This document shows, piece by piece, positions 1-9,300 of a stretch of 64,000 nucleotides of DNA. Both the position numbers and the translations under genes were made by a program. Within the stretch, counting starts at the first letter, position 1. Each line of letters starts with the position of its first letter. Origin of the DNA: Pseudomonas sp. URMO17WK12:I2 (GTDB lineage: Bacteria > Pseudomonadota > Gammaproteobacteria > Pseudomonadales > Pseudomonadaceae); assembly GCF_003253735.1 (NCBI RefSeq), contig NZ_QKYW01000002.1:210367-274366 (forward strand). The letters run 5' to 3'. The notes beneath the pieces were generated by a model that saw nothing but the letters and a program-made list of their open reading frames with translations, ran no database searches and was not told the origin of the DNA.

Positions 1-31
1 GCCGATAACGGGTCTTCGGGTCAGTCAGCAT
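1..31 (-). CDS. 5' end of an unidentified gene (partial)
   Basis: Only the first ten codons lie in the window. On the minus strand an ATG at 31..29 reads MLTDPKTRYR and runs off the left edge without a stop. A GAGAGG ribosome-binding sequence lies a few bases upstream (about 34-39). The opening DPxxxYR is reminiscent of the start of Pseudomonas 2-isopropylmalate synthases, but ten residues cannot establish identity, so no product is assigned. Confidence 0.4.
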   Translation of the reverse strand, partial: MLTDPKTRYR

Positions 32-199
32 GTGCCTCTCCTGGCGCGTGGTTGGTTCTGGTACGACGAAACCGTTTCGCGAAAGGTTCGGGTTAACAGC
101 CCTGCGGTCAGGCATGCGATTGATGAGCGGGTGTGTCAGGGGCGGGCAAGCGAAACGCCGCGCTGCCGCTGCGTCGGCGAGGTTTCCAAGGCAACGCGA

Positions 200-225
200 A
201 AAGGCACCTGCAGGAGGTGCCTTTG
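200..225 (-). terminator. Rho-independent terminator of the isochorismatase-like gene
   Basis: AGGCACCT (202-209) and AGGTGCCT (215-222) form a perfect 8-bp stem with a 5-base loop. Read on the minus strand the stem is followed by TTTTC. It lies just downstream of the stop of the minus-strand hydrolase gene ending at 240. Confidence 0.8.
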
Positions 226-239
226 CGGAGGAGCCAGGC

Positions 240-872
240 TTACTTGTTGCCGGTCAGCGCAGCGTAGCTGGTCATCAGGTTGCGGTAGTCCGGGATGTGA
301 TCGGAGCAGATCTTCGCCAGGCCTTCCACATCGTTGCGCCAGTCGCGGTGCAGCTCGCAGGCCACGGCGAACCAGTTCATCAGCTGCGCGCCGGCGACGG
401 TCATGCGCTGCCAAGCCGAGTCGCGGCTGATCTGGTTGAAGGTGCCGGAAGCGTCGGTGACCACGAACACGTCGAAGCCTTCTTCGATGGCCGCCAGCGC
501 CGGGAATGCCACGCAGACTTCGGTCACCACGCCGGCGATGATCAGTTGCTTCTTGCCGGTGGCCTTGATCGCCTTGACGAAGTCTTCGTTGTCCCAGGCG
601 TTGATCTGGCCAGGGCGGGCGATGTACGGCGCGTCCGGGAACATCTCCTTCAGCTCGGGGACCAGCGGGCCATTGGGGCCGGTTTCGAAGCTGGTGGTGA
701 GGATGGTCGGCAGGTTGAAGAACTTGGCGATGTCGGCCAGGGCCAGCACGTTGTTCTTGAACTTGTCCGGGTCGATGTCACGTACCAGCGACAGCAGACC
801 GGCCTGGTGGTCGACCAGCAGAACGGCGGCGTTGTCTTTGTCCAGGCGGTTGTAGGCGATGGAGTTGGTCAT
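240..872 (-). CDS. Isochorismatase-family cysteine hydrolase (YcaC-like)
   Basis: A 210-aa cytoplasmic hydrolase of the isochorismatase-like superfamily, close in length to E. coli YcaC (about 208 aa). The segment AAVLLVDHQAGL near residues 15-26 carries the conserved Asp, and ITGV/IIAGVVTEVCVAFPA around residue 115 carries the nucleophilic Cys of the V-x-V-C region; a Lys in GKKQ precedes it. The physiological substrate of YcaC-type proteins is unknown. The reading frame is open further upstream, but the start at MTNSIAYNRL is preferred because the protein then has family length and GGAT/AAGAGG lies just upstream. It diverges from a LysR regulator at 1032, which probably controls it, and ends at a clear terminator. 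Confidence 0.88.
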   Translation of the reverse strand: MTNSIAYNRLDKDNAAVLLVDHQAGLLSLVRDIDPDKFKNNVLALADIAKFFNLPTILTTSFETGPNGPLVPELKEMFPDAPYIARPGQINAWDNEDFVKAIKATGKKQLIIAGVVTEVCVAFPALAAIEEGFDVFVVTDASGTFNQISRDSAWQRMTVAGAQLMNWFAVACELHRDWRNDVEGLAKICSDHIPDYRNLMTSYAALTGNK

Positions 873-1031
873 GGTGCGATCCTCTTTCTTGGGTGGTTGC
901 CGATTCATTCGGCTGATTCGTTTGGGTGGTTTGCAGTTGTCGCTGCATGTGGGAAAGATTAAATTCGACACCCATCTCGCACCAGACGGCAAAAATCGCC
1001 TCTAGCGTTCCATTTTCAGAACGGTAACCCC

Positions 1032-1937
1032 ATGGAAGACCTCAACACGCTCTACTACTTCACCCAGGTGGTGGAGCACGGCGGCTTCGCCCCGGCCGGC
1101 CGCGCGCTGGACATTCCCAAGTCCAAGCTGAGCCGGCGCATCGCCCTGCTCGAAGAGCGTCTCGGTGTACGCCTGCTGCAGCGCACCAGCCGCCACTGCT
1201 CGCTGACCGAGATTGGCCAGGAGTACTACCAGCGTTGCGTGGCCATGCGCGTGGAGGCCGAAGGCGCTGCCGAGGTGATCGAGCGCAACCGCAGCGAACC
1301 GCGCGGCCTGGTACGCCTGGCGTGCCCGACCACCCTGCTCAATTCCTGGGTCGGGCCGATGCTGACCCGCTTCATGCTGCGTTACCCGGCTGTGGAGTTG
1401 TTTATCGAGAGCACCAACCGGCGCGTCGATGTGCTCCACGAAGGCTTCGATATCGCCCTGCGTGTGCGCTTCCCGCCGCTGGAAAATACCGACATGGTGA
1501 TGAAGGTGCTGGGCAACAGCCGCCAGTGCCTGGTCGGCCGCCCGGATTTCCTCGAACAGCTACCGAAGAAATTCCAACCCAGCGATCTGAGCGCGCTACC
1601 GAGCCTGCATTGGGGTGGCTCGCAGCGTGAGTACCAGTGGGAACTGTTCGGCCCGGGCGACGGCAAGCTGCTCATCCCCCACCGCCCACGCATGGTCACC
1701 GACGACCTCATCGCCCTGCGCCATGGCGCCCTGGCCGGCGTCGGCATCGCCCACGTGCCACGGGTGGCCGTGCGCGAGGATCTCGACGCCGGCACCCTGG
1801 TGGAAATGTTGCCGGGCTGGGAACCCAAATGCGGCATCGTCCATGCCATCTTCCCGTCACGCCGCGGTCTATTACCCTCGGTGCGCACGCTGATCGACTT
1901 TCTGGCCGAAGAGTTCGGGCAGAGCGATATGGCGTGA
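1032..1937 (+). CDS. LysR-family transcriptional regulator
   Basis: A 301-aa LysR protein. Residues 1-60 are the winged helix-turn-helix (MEDLNTLYYF, then KSKLSRRIALLEERLGVRLL), followed by a periplasmic-binding-protein-like effector domain from about residue 88. It belongs to the subgroup whose effector domain starts GLVRLACP (AaeR/DmlR/PecT-like). It is divergent from the isochorismatase-like gene with a 159-bp shared promoter region, the usual arrangement for a LysR protein and its target. Effector unknown. Confidence 0.92.
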   Translation: MEDLNTLYYFTQVVEHGGFAPAGRALDIPKSKLSRRIALLEERLGVRLLQRTSRHCSLTEIGQEYYQRCVAMRVEAEGAAEVIERNRSEPRGLVRLACPTTLLNSWVGPMLTRFMLRYPAVELFIESTNRRVDVLHEGFDIALRVRFPPLENTDMVMKVLGNSRQCLVGRPDFLEQLPKKFQPSDLSALPSLHWGGSQREYQWELFGPGDGKLLIPHRPRMVTDDLIALRHGALAGVGIAHVPRVAVREDLDAGTLVEMLPGWEPKCGIVHAIFPSRRGLLPSVRTLIDFLAEEFGQSDMA

Positions 1938-2008
1938 GTCAGTTGCTATGGCCCACGCCGCAAAGGGTGGACAACCAGGCGCGCACCCTGCCCCCCGGCT
2001 AGCGACTC

Positions 2009-2368
2009 TCAAACCCCCGGGTGAAGCTGCGAAGCCGCCAGGCCGAACACCGCCGCCAACGCGATCAGTAGCACCAGGTTGAGCAGGATCCGCCGCCCCT
2101 TGGAAAGCCCGAAAAACTCCTTGGCGACACTTCCTGCAAACACCAATGCCACGGCCAGAAACGCCGGCATGGATACCAACCAGTCGGCGACTTGGCTGTT
2201 CATCAGCAGCGCGCTGTCCGGGTAAAGCCCCTGGCTGATGGCCATGTAATCGGGCTTTGCCTCGACAAGCCCCCAATACGCCGCCACGGTAATCAGCTGG
2301 AGCACGAGCAGGATCAGGTTGCAGAAGTTCTTCAGGCGGGGGAAGCGACCCACGTCACGGCTGTGCAC
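2009..2368 (-). CDS. Small membrane protein of unknown function
   Basis: A 119-aa protein with three hydrophobic stretches: residues about 14-32 (CNLILLVLQLITVAAYWGL), 65-84 (SMPAFLAVALVFAGSVAKEF) and 92-112 (ILLNLVLLIALAAVFGLAAS). It therefore looks like an inner-membrane protein. The start is a GTG inside the last codons of the upstream gene (14-base overlap, different frame), suggesting translational coupling. I do not recognise a family. The overlap and shared strand indicate a two-gene unit with the 157-aa protein at 2355. Confidence 0.65.
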   Translation of the reverse strand: MHSRDVGRFPRLKNFCNLILLVLQLITVAAYWGLVEAKPDYMAISQGLYPDSALLMNSQVADWLVSMPAFLAVALVFAGSVAKEFFGLSKGRRILLNLVLLIALAAVFGLAASQLHPGV

Positions 2369-2828
2369 AGAGCGCGCTCCCGTTCTGGGTCTTGCCCATC
2401 ATGTCCTTGATCACGCCACGAATCTTGGTGTCCGCCAGTTGCCCACCTTTGGACTCGACCTTGATGCGGCTGAGCGAGAAGGTGGACTCGTTGTTCGCAT
2501 CGAAGATGGTGAAATTCACGTCCACGGTACCGCTGAATGCCAGTGTGCCCTTCAGTTCCACCTCGCCCAACTTGCCAACCAGCGAAGAGCGGCTGCACAA
2601 CCAGGCGTGCTTGGTGGTGTCGATCTTCATCCACGCCGTTTCGATATGGCCGGCGATCAACGTGCCGCTGTTGCCACCGATCTCGGGACCGGAAGCGATG
2701 CCGAAGGTCTGCGGCTGGTCGCTGCTGGAACGTCTTAGCTGGATATAAACGCCACTGAACAGGCTAAAACCAATGCTGGTCTTGGGCAGCGCGGCGCCAA
2801 TACCGCTGGCCAGTATCTTCATTTCCAT
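2355..2828 (-). CDS. Hypothetical protein, unit with small membrane protein
   Basis: A 157-aa protein starting MEMKILASGIG. The frame is open further upstream, but AAGGAG at 2840..2835 lies 6-8 bases before this ATG, which decides the start. There is no signal peptide; the sequence alternates Thr/Ser/Val-rich segments suggestive of beta structure (GKLGEVELKGTLAFSGTVDVNFTIF region near residues 85-110). No family recognised. Its 3' end overlaps the GTG start of the membrane protein downstream, so the two are probably translated together. Confidence 0.65.
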   Translation of the reverse strand: MEMKILASGIGAALPKTSIGFSLFSGVYIQLRRSSSDQPQTFGIASGPEIGGNSGTLIAGHIETAWMKIDTTKHAWLCSRSSLVGKLGEVELKGTLAFSGTVDVNFTIFDANNESTFSLSRIKVESKGGQLADTKIRGVIKDMMGKTQNGSALCAQP

Positions 2829-3120
2829 CACATGCTCCTTATGTGTACGCAGGTAGGTGGTCATATCGCTGAACAAGCATGACGACGCAGCAATAGATCC
2901 ACCGTGAATGACCACGCACAAAGGAAATAAATCCTGAAGGTCTGGCGCCGGGTGCCTCGCGCCGCACGTGACGGATGGATTCGGCTCATGATCCTGCCAG
3001 CGCAGTATCAAGCGGATTTATTTAAAGAACCAGGCGGCGCTGCCGTTATGCAGGTAATGCAAGCGCAGTCGCCATTAACACAGGCTGGCCAGGCAAGGAC
3101 GAACAGGAGAGATAAGGGAC
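2829..3120. other. Divergent intergenic region
   Basis: These 292 bases separate the minus-strand unit ending its 5' end at 2828 from the plus-strand gene at 3121. They must hold both promoters. No convincing small ORF, hairpin or repeat was seen. Confidence 0.5.
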
Positions 3121-3963
3121 ATGAGTGATTTACTCACTTTTTCCGCCGCGGGCAATTCACACACGATTCCTCTTTGGCGCACCGCGCCAGGCCAGGCAGC
3201 AGACGCCAGTGCTGAAAACGATCCGATGGCCGGAGCCAGCAGCGATATGCCTGCCGAGCGCACCAGGGTACAGATCAGCCAAGAGGCCCTGGAAAAGTTT
3301 CAGGCCTACACAGAAGCAGCAAAAACCGGCAGCACGCCCAGCAACAAGGTGAGCCTTTCTGAAGGGGTGAAGCTTCACAATCCTGACGCGTTGAGCGGGC
3401 AGGACCAACAGGCGTTGATCGCCAGCTTGCACAGAGATCCAATAGCAGTCGCGCAAGAGGCCCTGGCAACACAAGCGCAAGCCATGAAGACGGCTAACCT
3501 GCAGCTAAGCGCGGTCTCCACGACGATTGAGCAGACCTACACCAGCCTCTTGAAAACGATCACCAGCGCTCACCCCGATCTGAAAGGTGCCGCTTTCGGT
3601 TTCAGTGTCGACGAGGCTGGAGCGCTGGTACTGACCAATGCAGATACGCTGAGCGCCGATCAAAAAGATCGCCTGCTGGGAGCACTGAATGGATCGGACG
3701 AGCTGGTAAAACAGGGCAATGACCTGGCCGATGCACAGATCGCCCTGTTCGAGGTCGAGCGCTTGAGCCTGGGCAGAGACTTCAACCGCGCCAACTACGC
3801 GCAAACCATCGATATCGGCGCGGAACTGCTCGCCCGGGTTGCAGCCCGCGACGCGCCGCGCGATAGCTCGGGTGGGGAGTTGCACAAACTAAACATGGCA
3901 AACAATTGGCGGCAGCAATTATGGACCAAGGGCGAACACAAACCGATGTCGGAACAGGTCTGA
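3121..3963 (+). CDS. Hypothetical protein, 280 aa
   Basis: The ATG at 3121 follows AGGAGAGATAAGGGAC, a good ribosome binding site. The 280-aa product has no signal peptide or membrane segment. Residues 1-45 are low-complexity and Ala/Ser-rich. A TRVQISQEALEKFQAY segment (about residues 49-64) resembles the short VxISxEA motif seen in flagellar/secretion-associated and cell-surface proteins of Pseudomonas. A helical region around residues 110-145 and a conserved-looking FGFSVDEAGALVLTNADTLS segment (residues 160-180) follow. Function not recognised. Neighbours on both sides are transcribed away from or toward it, so it is probably monocistronic. Confidence 0.7.
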   Translation: MSDLLTFSAAGNSHTIPLWRTAPGQAADASAENDPMAGASSDMPAERTRVQISQEALEKFQAYTEAAKTGSTPSNKVSLSEGVKLHNPDALSGQDQQALIASLHRDPIAVAQEALATQAQAMKTANLQLSAVSTTIEQTYTSLLKTITSAHPDLKGAAFGFSVDEAGALVLTNADTLSADQKDRLLGALNGSDELVKQGNDLADAQIALFEVERLSLGRDFNRANYAQTIDIGAELLARVAARDAPRDSSGGELHKLNMANNWRQQLWTKGEHKPMSEQV

Positions 3964-3989
3964 TACGACTCGAAGCACCAGGCCCATGA

Positions 3990-4883
3990 CTAACCTCGCG
4001 GGTAGGTGCTCAATAACCGAGCGACTACCTGTGCTTCCACGTCACCTTCGCTGGCGTCTTTCTGAAATACCGCGCAGGTCGCCGTGCCAGCAGCCGTGAC
4101 GCAGCGGTACACCGCAATCACGCTCCCCGGCCCACAGCCGGTATGGCCGCTGAGGATCAGGCTGCCCTCTACATCGCCCTGCATCAAGCCAAGGGCATAA
4201 CCCGCTACCAGCCACGGGCGCCCTGCAAGAGGGCCACCCAATATGCGGCGTGTTTGCATTTCGGCCCGCAGCATTTCCGGTAGCAGGCTTGTGCCCAGCA
4301 GCCGGTCCAGCAGCAGCGCTGCATCGCTTACACGGCCAACCAGCAGGCCGTGATAAACCCAGCCGGGGTGATAAGCGGCGGCACTGCCCATCTCGACGTC
4401 GCGCAAATCCGCCGGCGTCTTGGCCAGACGAACAGCTGGCACACCTAGAGGCTGCAACACCCGCTGCTCGATGGCCCGCTCCAGCGTGGTGTCGGTGAGT
4501 GTCTCGATCAGCCGAGCGATATACAAATAGCCGACATTGGAATAACCCCAACCGACTCCAGGCTGATAACGCAAACGCGTTGCGTCGAGGCGCTCGAGCA
4601 TTTCGTTGGCTGGCCAGGGCTGGTCACCACGGGCAACAGCGGCGTGGTAGTCGGCAAGCTCGCCATAATCGGCCAGCCCCGCTTCGTGCCTGAGCAGTTG
4701 CCGCAGCGTAAAGGGCCCGCCAGGCATGACCGCGTCGAGCGACACCAACCCATCGCGCACCAGGGTCAGCGCAGTCGCCGCCAGCACGGTTTTGGTGAAA
4801 CTCCACCAGGGCACGAGCGGTTCAGAAGATCCCGAAGCAGAGAGCTGGGCGTTTACAACCAGCGCGCTTGAAAAACCAGTCAT
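3990..4883 (-). CDS. Serine hydrolase, class C beta-lactamase / esterase fold
   Basis: About 297 aa from MTGFSSALVV. It carries the three motifs of the serine beta-lactamase-like superfamily: S-x-x-K as SFTK (Ser-28, Lys-31), Y-x-N as YSN (Tyr-114, Asn-116), and HTG near residue 260 in place of KTG. The hydrolysed substrate (peptide, ester or lactone) cannot be told from sequence. No signal peptide is seen, so it is probably cytoplasmic, unlike true AmpC enzymes. A longer reading to 4952 is possible; the chosen start has GGAGAG at 4893..4888. It is convergent with the gene at 3121. Confidence 0.85.
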   Translation of the reverse strand: MTGFSSALVVNAQLSASGSSEPLVPWWSFTKTVLAATALTLVRDGLVSLDAVMPGGPFTLRQLLRHEAGLADYGELADYHAAVARGDQPWPANEMLERLDATRLRYQPGVGWGYSNVGYLYIARLIETLTDTTLERAIEQRVLQPLGVPAVRLAKTPADLRDVEMGSAAAYHPGWVYHGLLVGRVSDAALLLDRLLGTSLLPEMLRAEMQTRRILGGPLAGRPWLVAGYALGLMQGDVEGSLILSGHTGCGPGSVIAVYRCVTAAGTATCAVFQKDASEGDVEAQVVARLLSTYPRG

Positions 4884-4930
4884 TGGGCTCTCCGCCGCCG
4901 TGAAAGACGGCCCGTTGTCTTTTGGTTCGA

Positions 4931-4975
4931 TGTAACCCGTAGGGTGGATCACGCTTCACCGATCCACCACAGCGC
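4931..4975. repeat. REP-like inverted repeat (GTAGGGTGGATC type)
   Basis: GTAGGGTGGATC is followed after a short spacer by GATCCACC, giving an imperfect hairpin. The same GTAGGG[TC]GGA opening occurs at 35941, 45482-45501, 46326 and 63562, always between genes, marking a dispersed REP-like family in this genome. Confidence 0.7.
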
Positions 4976-4980
4976 TCCGA

Positions 4981-5556
4981 TTACTTCCAGCAGGTACTGA
5001 CCTTGGAACACACGTCGTATTTGCGATCAAGTTCCCTCATCTGCTCGGCATACCGTGATCGAGCTGTATGCGGAGTCATTGATAGGTTTAAAACAAACAT
5101 GTCTCTATCAAAGTTTTTAATAAGCTGTTTGAACTCAACAGTATCTTTCATGTTTTCTGAGTGGATCAGAACATCCAGTTGCTCATCGGAAGCGCGAGCG
5201 AGTTTCGCTTTTACTCGCCGCTTATAGTCGCTGATTGCATACTGCTGAAATGACTGAGTCTCCCGAGAATACCGGTAGGTAAGCTCTTCCACTTGCGACC
5301 AATAAGCATCCGGAAGAGAAACACCAATATCGCTCCTGCGCTCCTGGATAGCCGCCTGAATGCCTTCTCGCGTTTCAAGTTCCGACTTTGGCTTCGACTC
5401 TGAGATATTGGCATCACTCAGTAACCTATGCACCACAGCATCGGTTAGCTTTGCCCTCTCGGGGGTTTCTGGCAAACCTCTAGAAGAGCACCCGGAAAGC
5501 CCAACAAGCAGCGTCACCAGCGGTATTAAGAGATAATTAAGAGTGCGTAGATTCAT
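4981..5556 (-). CDS. Lipoprotein of unknown function, paralogue of the next gene
   Basis: A 191-aa protein with a lipoprotein signal: MNLRTLNYLL, a hydrophobic core, then lipobox LSGC (Cys-23). After processing it would be a membrane-anchored periplasmic protein. The mature part starts with a LPETPERAKLTDAVV motif, contains Y-x-x-Q-V-E-E and LARASDEQLDVLIHSE segments and ends YDVCSKVSTCWK. The gene at 5595 encodes a protein with the same length, motifs and C-terminal ending, so the pair arose by tandem duplication. Two Cys near the C-terminus may form a disulphide. No known family recognised; base composition is more AT-rich than the surrounding genes. Confidence 0.8.
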   Translation of the reverse strand: MNLRTLNYLLIPLVTLLVGLSGCSSRGLPETPERAKLTDAVVHRLLSDANISESKPKSELETREGIQAAIQERRSDIGVSLPDAYWSQVEELTYRYSRETQSFQQYAISDYKRRVKAKLARASDEQLDVLIHSENMKDTVEFKQLIKNFDRDMFVLNLSMTPHTARSRYAEQMRELDRKYDVCSKVSTCWK

Positions 5557-5594
5557 TAAACCTCCCTGCTAATTTAGCGAGTTCATACTAAAAA

Positions 5595-6176
5595 TCATTT
5601 CCAGCAGCGTTCTCTCGCGACACAAACGCCATAGCGCTTATCAAGCGCATCGAGACGTTTCAGATAGTCATCCAGCGCCTGCGCGCTAAAGCGGTTGTCT
5701 TGCTGGAAATAGAACAACGTAAGTCGCGTATCACCACCATTGAACAGCTTCTTGAACGTTGGCGTGCCCTCCATGCTTTCGCTGCGCACCAATTGCTCTA
5801 GTTCTTCATCCGAAGCCGTAACCAGCCCCTGTCGGTATCTAGCTTTGTAAGCCTCCAATGAGCGTTGCTCAATACTGTTAACGTCCAAAGAAAATTGGTA
5901 AGAGCCTTCTTCATAGGTGCTCCAATAATCCTCGGGCAGATCAGTACGGGCTTTTGCCTTTAACCTATCTGCAGCATTGCGAGCCTCTTCACGCATCTGA
6001 GCATCGGTCTTACGTCCTCGGTCACTGTCAGCTACGGTTGTGACCATTGATGACTTATCGAGAACGCTTTCAATCAAGGCAGCTCGCTTCGGCGTTTCGG
6101 GCAGCGGCTGACGCGCTGTGCATCCCACTACCAAGAAAGCCAGTGACAAAAGAAGAACGGGCCGAAGAAATCTCAT
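5595..6176 (-). CDS. Lipoprotein of unknown function, paralogue of the previous gene
   Basis: A 193-aa protein with signal peptide MRFLRPVLLLSLAF and lipobox VVGC (Cys-19). The mature protein repeats the layout of the 4981 gene: LPETPKRAALIESVL, a charged helical region, LPEDYWSTYEE, VTASDEELEQLVRSESME and a terminal YGVCVARERCWK. It precedes the paralogue with a 38-base gap and the two are likely co-transcribed. Function unknown. The hydrophilic helical mature domain and conserved C-x(5,6)-CWK end are the only handles. Confidence 0.8.
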   Translation of the reverse strand: MRFLRPVLLLSLAFLVVGCTARQPLPETPKRAALIESVLDKSSMVTTVADSDRGRKTDAQMREEARNAADRLKAKARTDLPEDYWSTYEEGSYQFSLDVNSIEQRSLEAYKARYRQGLVTASDEELEQLVRSESMEGTPTFKKLFNGGDTRLTLFYFQQDNRFSAQALDDYLKRLDALDKRYGVCVARERCWK

Positions 6177-6327
6177 GAGTACATTCCTTGTAAATGGCGC
6201 GATAGCTTGCCAAAGAATGTGAGCTGCTGATGTGCTGCCCCACTAGTTTTGACGATGCAGAAGCCAGAGCCGAGGTACACGACCTCCCGGGTGCCGCTAC
6301 GCTCGACCTTGGGCTACAAGAGCACTA

Positions 6328-9300
6328 TCAGCCTTCCACCTGGCTCCACTGCTTGCTCAGGCGCTTGTCCGACACGGCCATCCTGGTACCCAACTGCTGG
6401 GCCCAGAGGGATACACGGTATTCCTCGAGCATCCAGCGATAGGTCTGCAGTTCGGCGTCGCGTTTGCCTTCCTGCAGGTGTTTGCCCAGGCGTGCCTGGT
6501 ATTGCTCCCAGTAACCCGCCAGTTCGCCGCTCCAAACGCGGTCGCGTTGCAGTTGCGCGGCGATCTTGTCGAAGCGTTGTTCGATGGCCTTGAGGTAGCG
6601 CGGCACTTCCTTGAGCCATTCGGCCGGAGTTTCACGCACGAAACCGGGGTACACCAGGTTGCCCAGCTGCGCCTTGATATCGTTGAGCGCCACGGCCTGG
6701 GCCAGGTCGATCTTGCCCTTGAAGCGCTTCTGCAGGCCGTGCCAGAGCTTGAGAATGTCCAGGGTCAGCCGCGCCAGCTTTTCGGCGTGATCGGCCCAGG
6801 CGCCACGTTTCTTCTCGGCCAGGGCGGCCAGGGCAGCGCCGTCGCGGGGCAGCGGCTGCTCACCGTCGAGGATGCAGCTGTCCAGGCTGGCCAGCAGAAT
6901 GTCTTCGACCAGTGCATCGACGCGGCCCAGCTCGCGGTGCAGCAGGCCCAGCTCGGTCAGCCCCGGCAGCTTGCCGCGCAGGAACTTGGCGGGCTCGGCC
7001 AGCTGTTGCAGCAACAGGCGCTGCAACGCCCGGCGGTGCTGGAACTCGGCTTCGGCCTGGGTAGGGAAGCGGCCTTCCTTGACCACGCCACCTTCTTCCA
7101 CCAGCGCCGGGAACACGGTCATCGACAGCCCGGCAACCTTCTGCTGGGTCTTCTCGGCGACCTGGGCGAAGCCCTTGGCTTCCACCGGTTTCTGCACCTT
7201 GTCCGCTTGCGGGATGGCCAACGCGGCCTGGCTGGCCTCGGCGAAGCGCGCGGTCAGCTCGGCCAGGTCGCGGCCTTCGCCGAGCAGCTTGCCGTGGGTA
7301 TCGACCACCTCGATGTTCATCTTCAGGTGGGTCTCCAGCTGCCGGGTGGCCTCGACCCACGCCTCGCTGTCGATCCGCGCGCCGGTCATGCGCTGCAGCT
7401 CGCGGGCCAGGCTTTCCGGCAGGCTGCCCTGGCCGAAGGTGAGCTTGCTCAGGGCGGCGCCGACGAAGTCCGGCACCGGCACGAAGTTCTTGCGAACGGC
7501 CTTGGGCAGGCCGCGCACCAGGTCGATGGCCTTGGCCTCGATCAGCCCCGGCACCAGCCACTCCAGGCGCTCGCCGGGCAACTGCGGCAACAGCGGCGCC
7601 GGTACGCGCAGGGTCACGCCGTCACGCGGGTGATTGGGCTCGAAGTGGTAGGTCAGCGGCAATTGCAGCTCACCGACATGCAGGGTGTCCGGGTACTGCG
7701 CGGCGGTGACTTCCAGCGCCTCGCGGGCCAGCACGTCCTCCTCGCGCATCATCAGCAGTTGCGGGTCCTTGGCGCTTTCGCGCTTGTACCAGCTCTCGAA
7801 GGTGGCGGTCTGGTAGATATCCCCTGGAATGCGCGCCTCGTAGTAGGCGAACAGGGTTTCCTCGTCGGCCAGGATGTCGCGGCGGCGCGCCTTGGCTTCC
7901 AGCTCGTCGAGTTTTTCCAGCAGTACGCGGTTGGCGTTCAGGCACTTGGCGCGGCTGTTGATTTCGCCGCGCACCAGCCCTTCACGAATGAACAGCTCGC
8001 GCGACGCTTGCGGGTCGATGGGCCCGTAATGCACCGGGCGCCGACCGACCACGATCAGCCCGTACAGGGTCACCTGCTCGTAGGCCACCACCTGGCCGCG
8101 CTTCTTCTCCCAGTGCGGCTCGAAATGGTTCTTCTTGATCAGGTGGCCGGCCAGCGGCTCGATCCAGTCCGGCTCGATCTTCGCCACCTGGCGGGCGAAC
8201 AGCTTGGTGGTCTCGACCAGCTCGGCGGCCATGATCCAGTTGGGTTTCTTGCGGCCGATCACCGACGACGGATGCACCCAGAAGCGCCGCTGGCGGGCAC
8301 CGAGAAAATCGCCCTCCTCGGCTTTCTGGCCGATCTGGCTGAGCAGGCCGCTGAGAATCGCCTTGTGCACGGCCGCGTAACCCTTGGCACGCTGCGCCGC
8401 CTCGCTGGCTTCGGCCTGCTCACGCAGGATCACGTTGACCTTGGTGTCGGTGGTCGCCTGCACCGGGTTCTGCGCAGGCTTGCCGCCATCCGCTGCCTGG
8501 GCGCCGGCCTTGCCGGGTGCCAGTTGCAGATCCTTGGCCAGCAGCACCAGCTGGCGATGGGCATCGCGCCATTCGCGCAGGCGCATGTAGTTGAGGAAGT
8601 TCTTCTTGCACCAGGTGCGCAGCGGGTTGGAGCCCAGCTCCTGGCGTTTTTCCTCGAAACCGCGCCACAGGTTGATCAACGCAGCGAAGTCGGAATCGAC
8701 ATCCTTCCACTGCGCGTGGGCCTGGTCGGCCGCCTGCTGGCGGTCCATCGGCCGCTCGCGCGGGTCCTGCACGGACAGCGCACTGGCGACGATCAGCAGT
8801 TCCGGCAGGCTGCCGAGCTTGGCCGCTTCGAGCACCATGCGGCCCAGGCGCGGGTCGATGGGCAGGCGCGCCAGCTGGCGACCCAGTGGCGTCAGCTGGC
8901 CTTCTCGATTGACCGCAGAAAGCTCCTGCAAGAGGTTGAAACCATCGCTGATGGCCTTGCCATCCGGTGGCTCGATAAAGGGGAAATCTTCGATGCTGCC
9001 CAGGCGCAGATGGAGCATCTGCAGGATCACCGCCGCCAGGTTGGTACGCAGGATTTCCGGATCGGTAAAGCTCGGCCTGCCGAGGAAATCCTCCTCGCTG
9101 TACAGGCGCACGCAGATGCCCGGCTCGACCCGCCCGCAACGGCCCTTGCGCTGGTTGGCGCTGGCTTGGGAGATGGCCTCGATGGGCAGGCGCTGCACCT
9201 TGGCGCGGTAGCTGTAGCGGCTGATGCGCGCGGTGCCGCTGTCGATCACGTAGCGAATGCCGGGCACCGTCAGCGAGGTTTCCGCCACGTTGGTGGCCAG

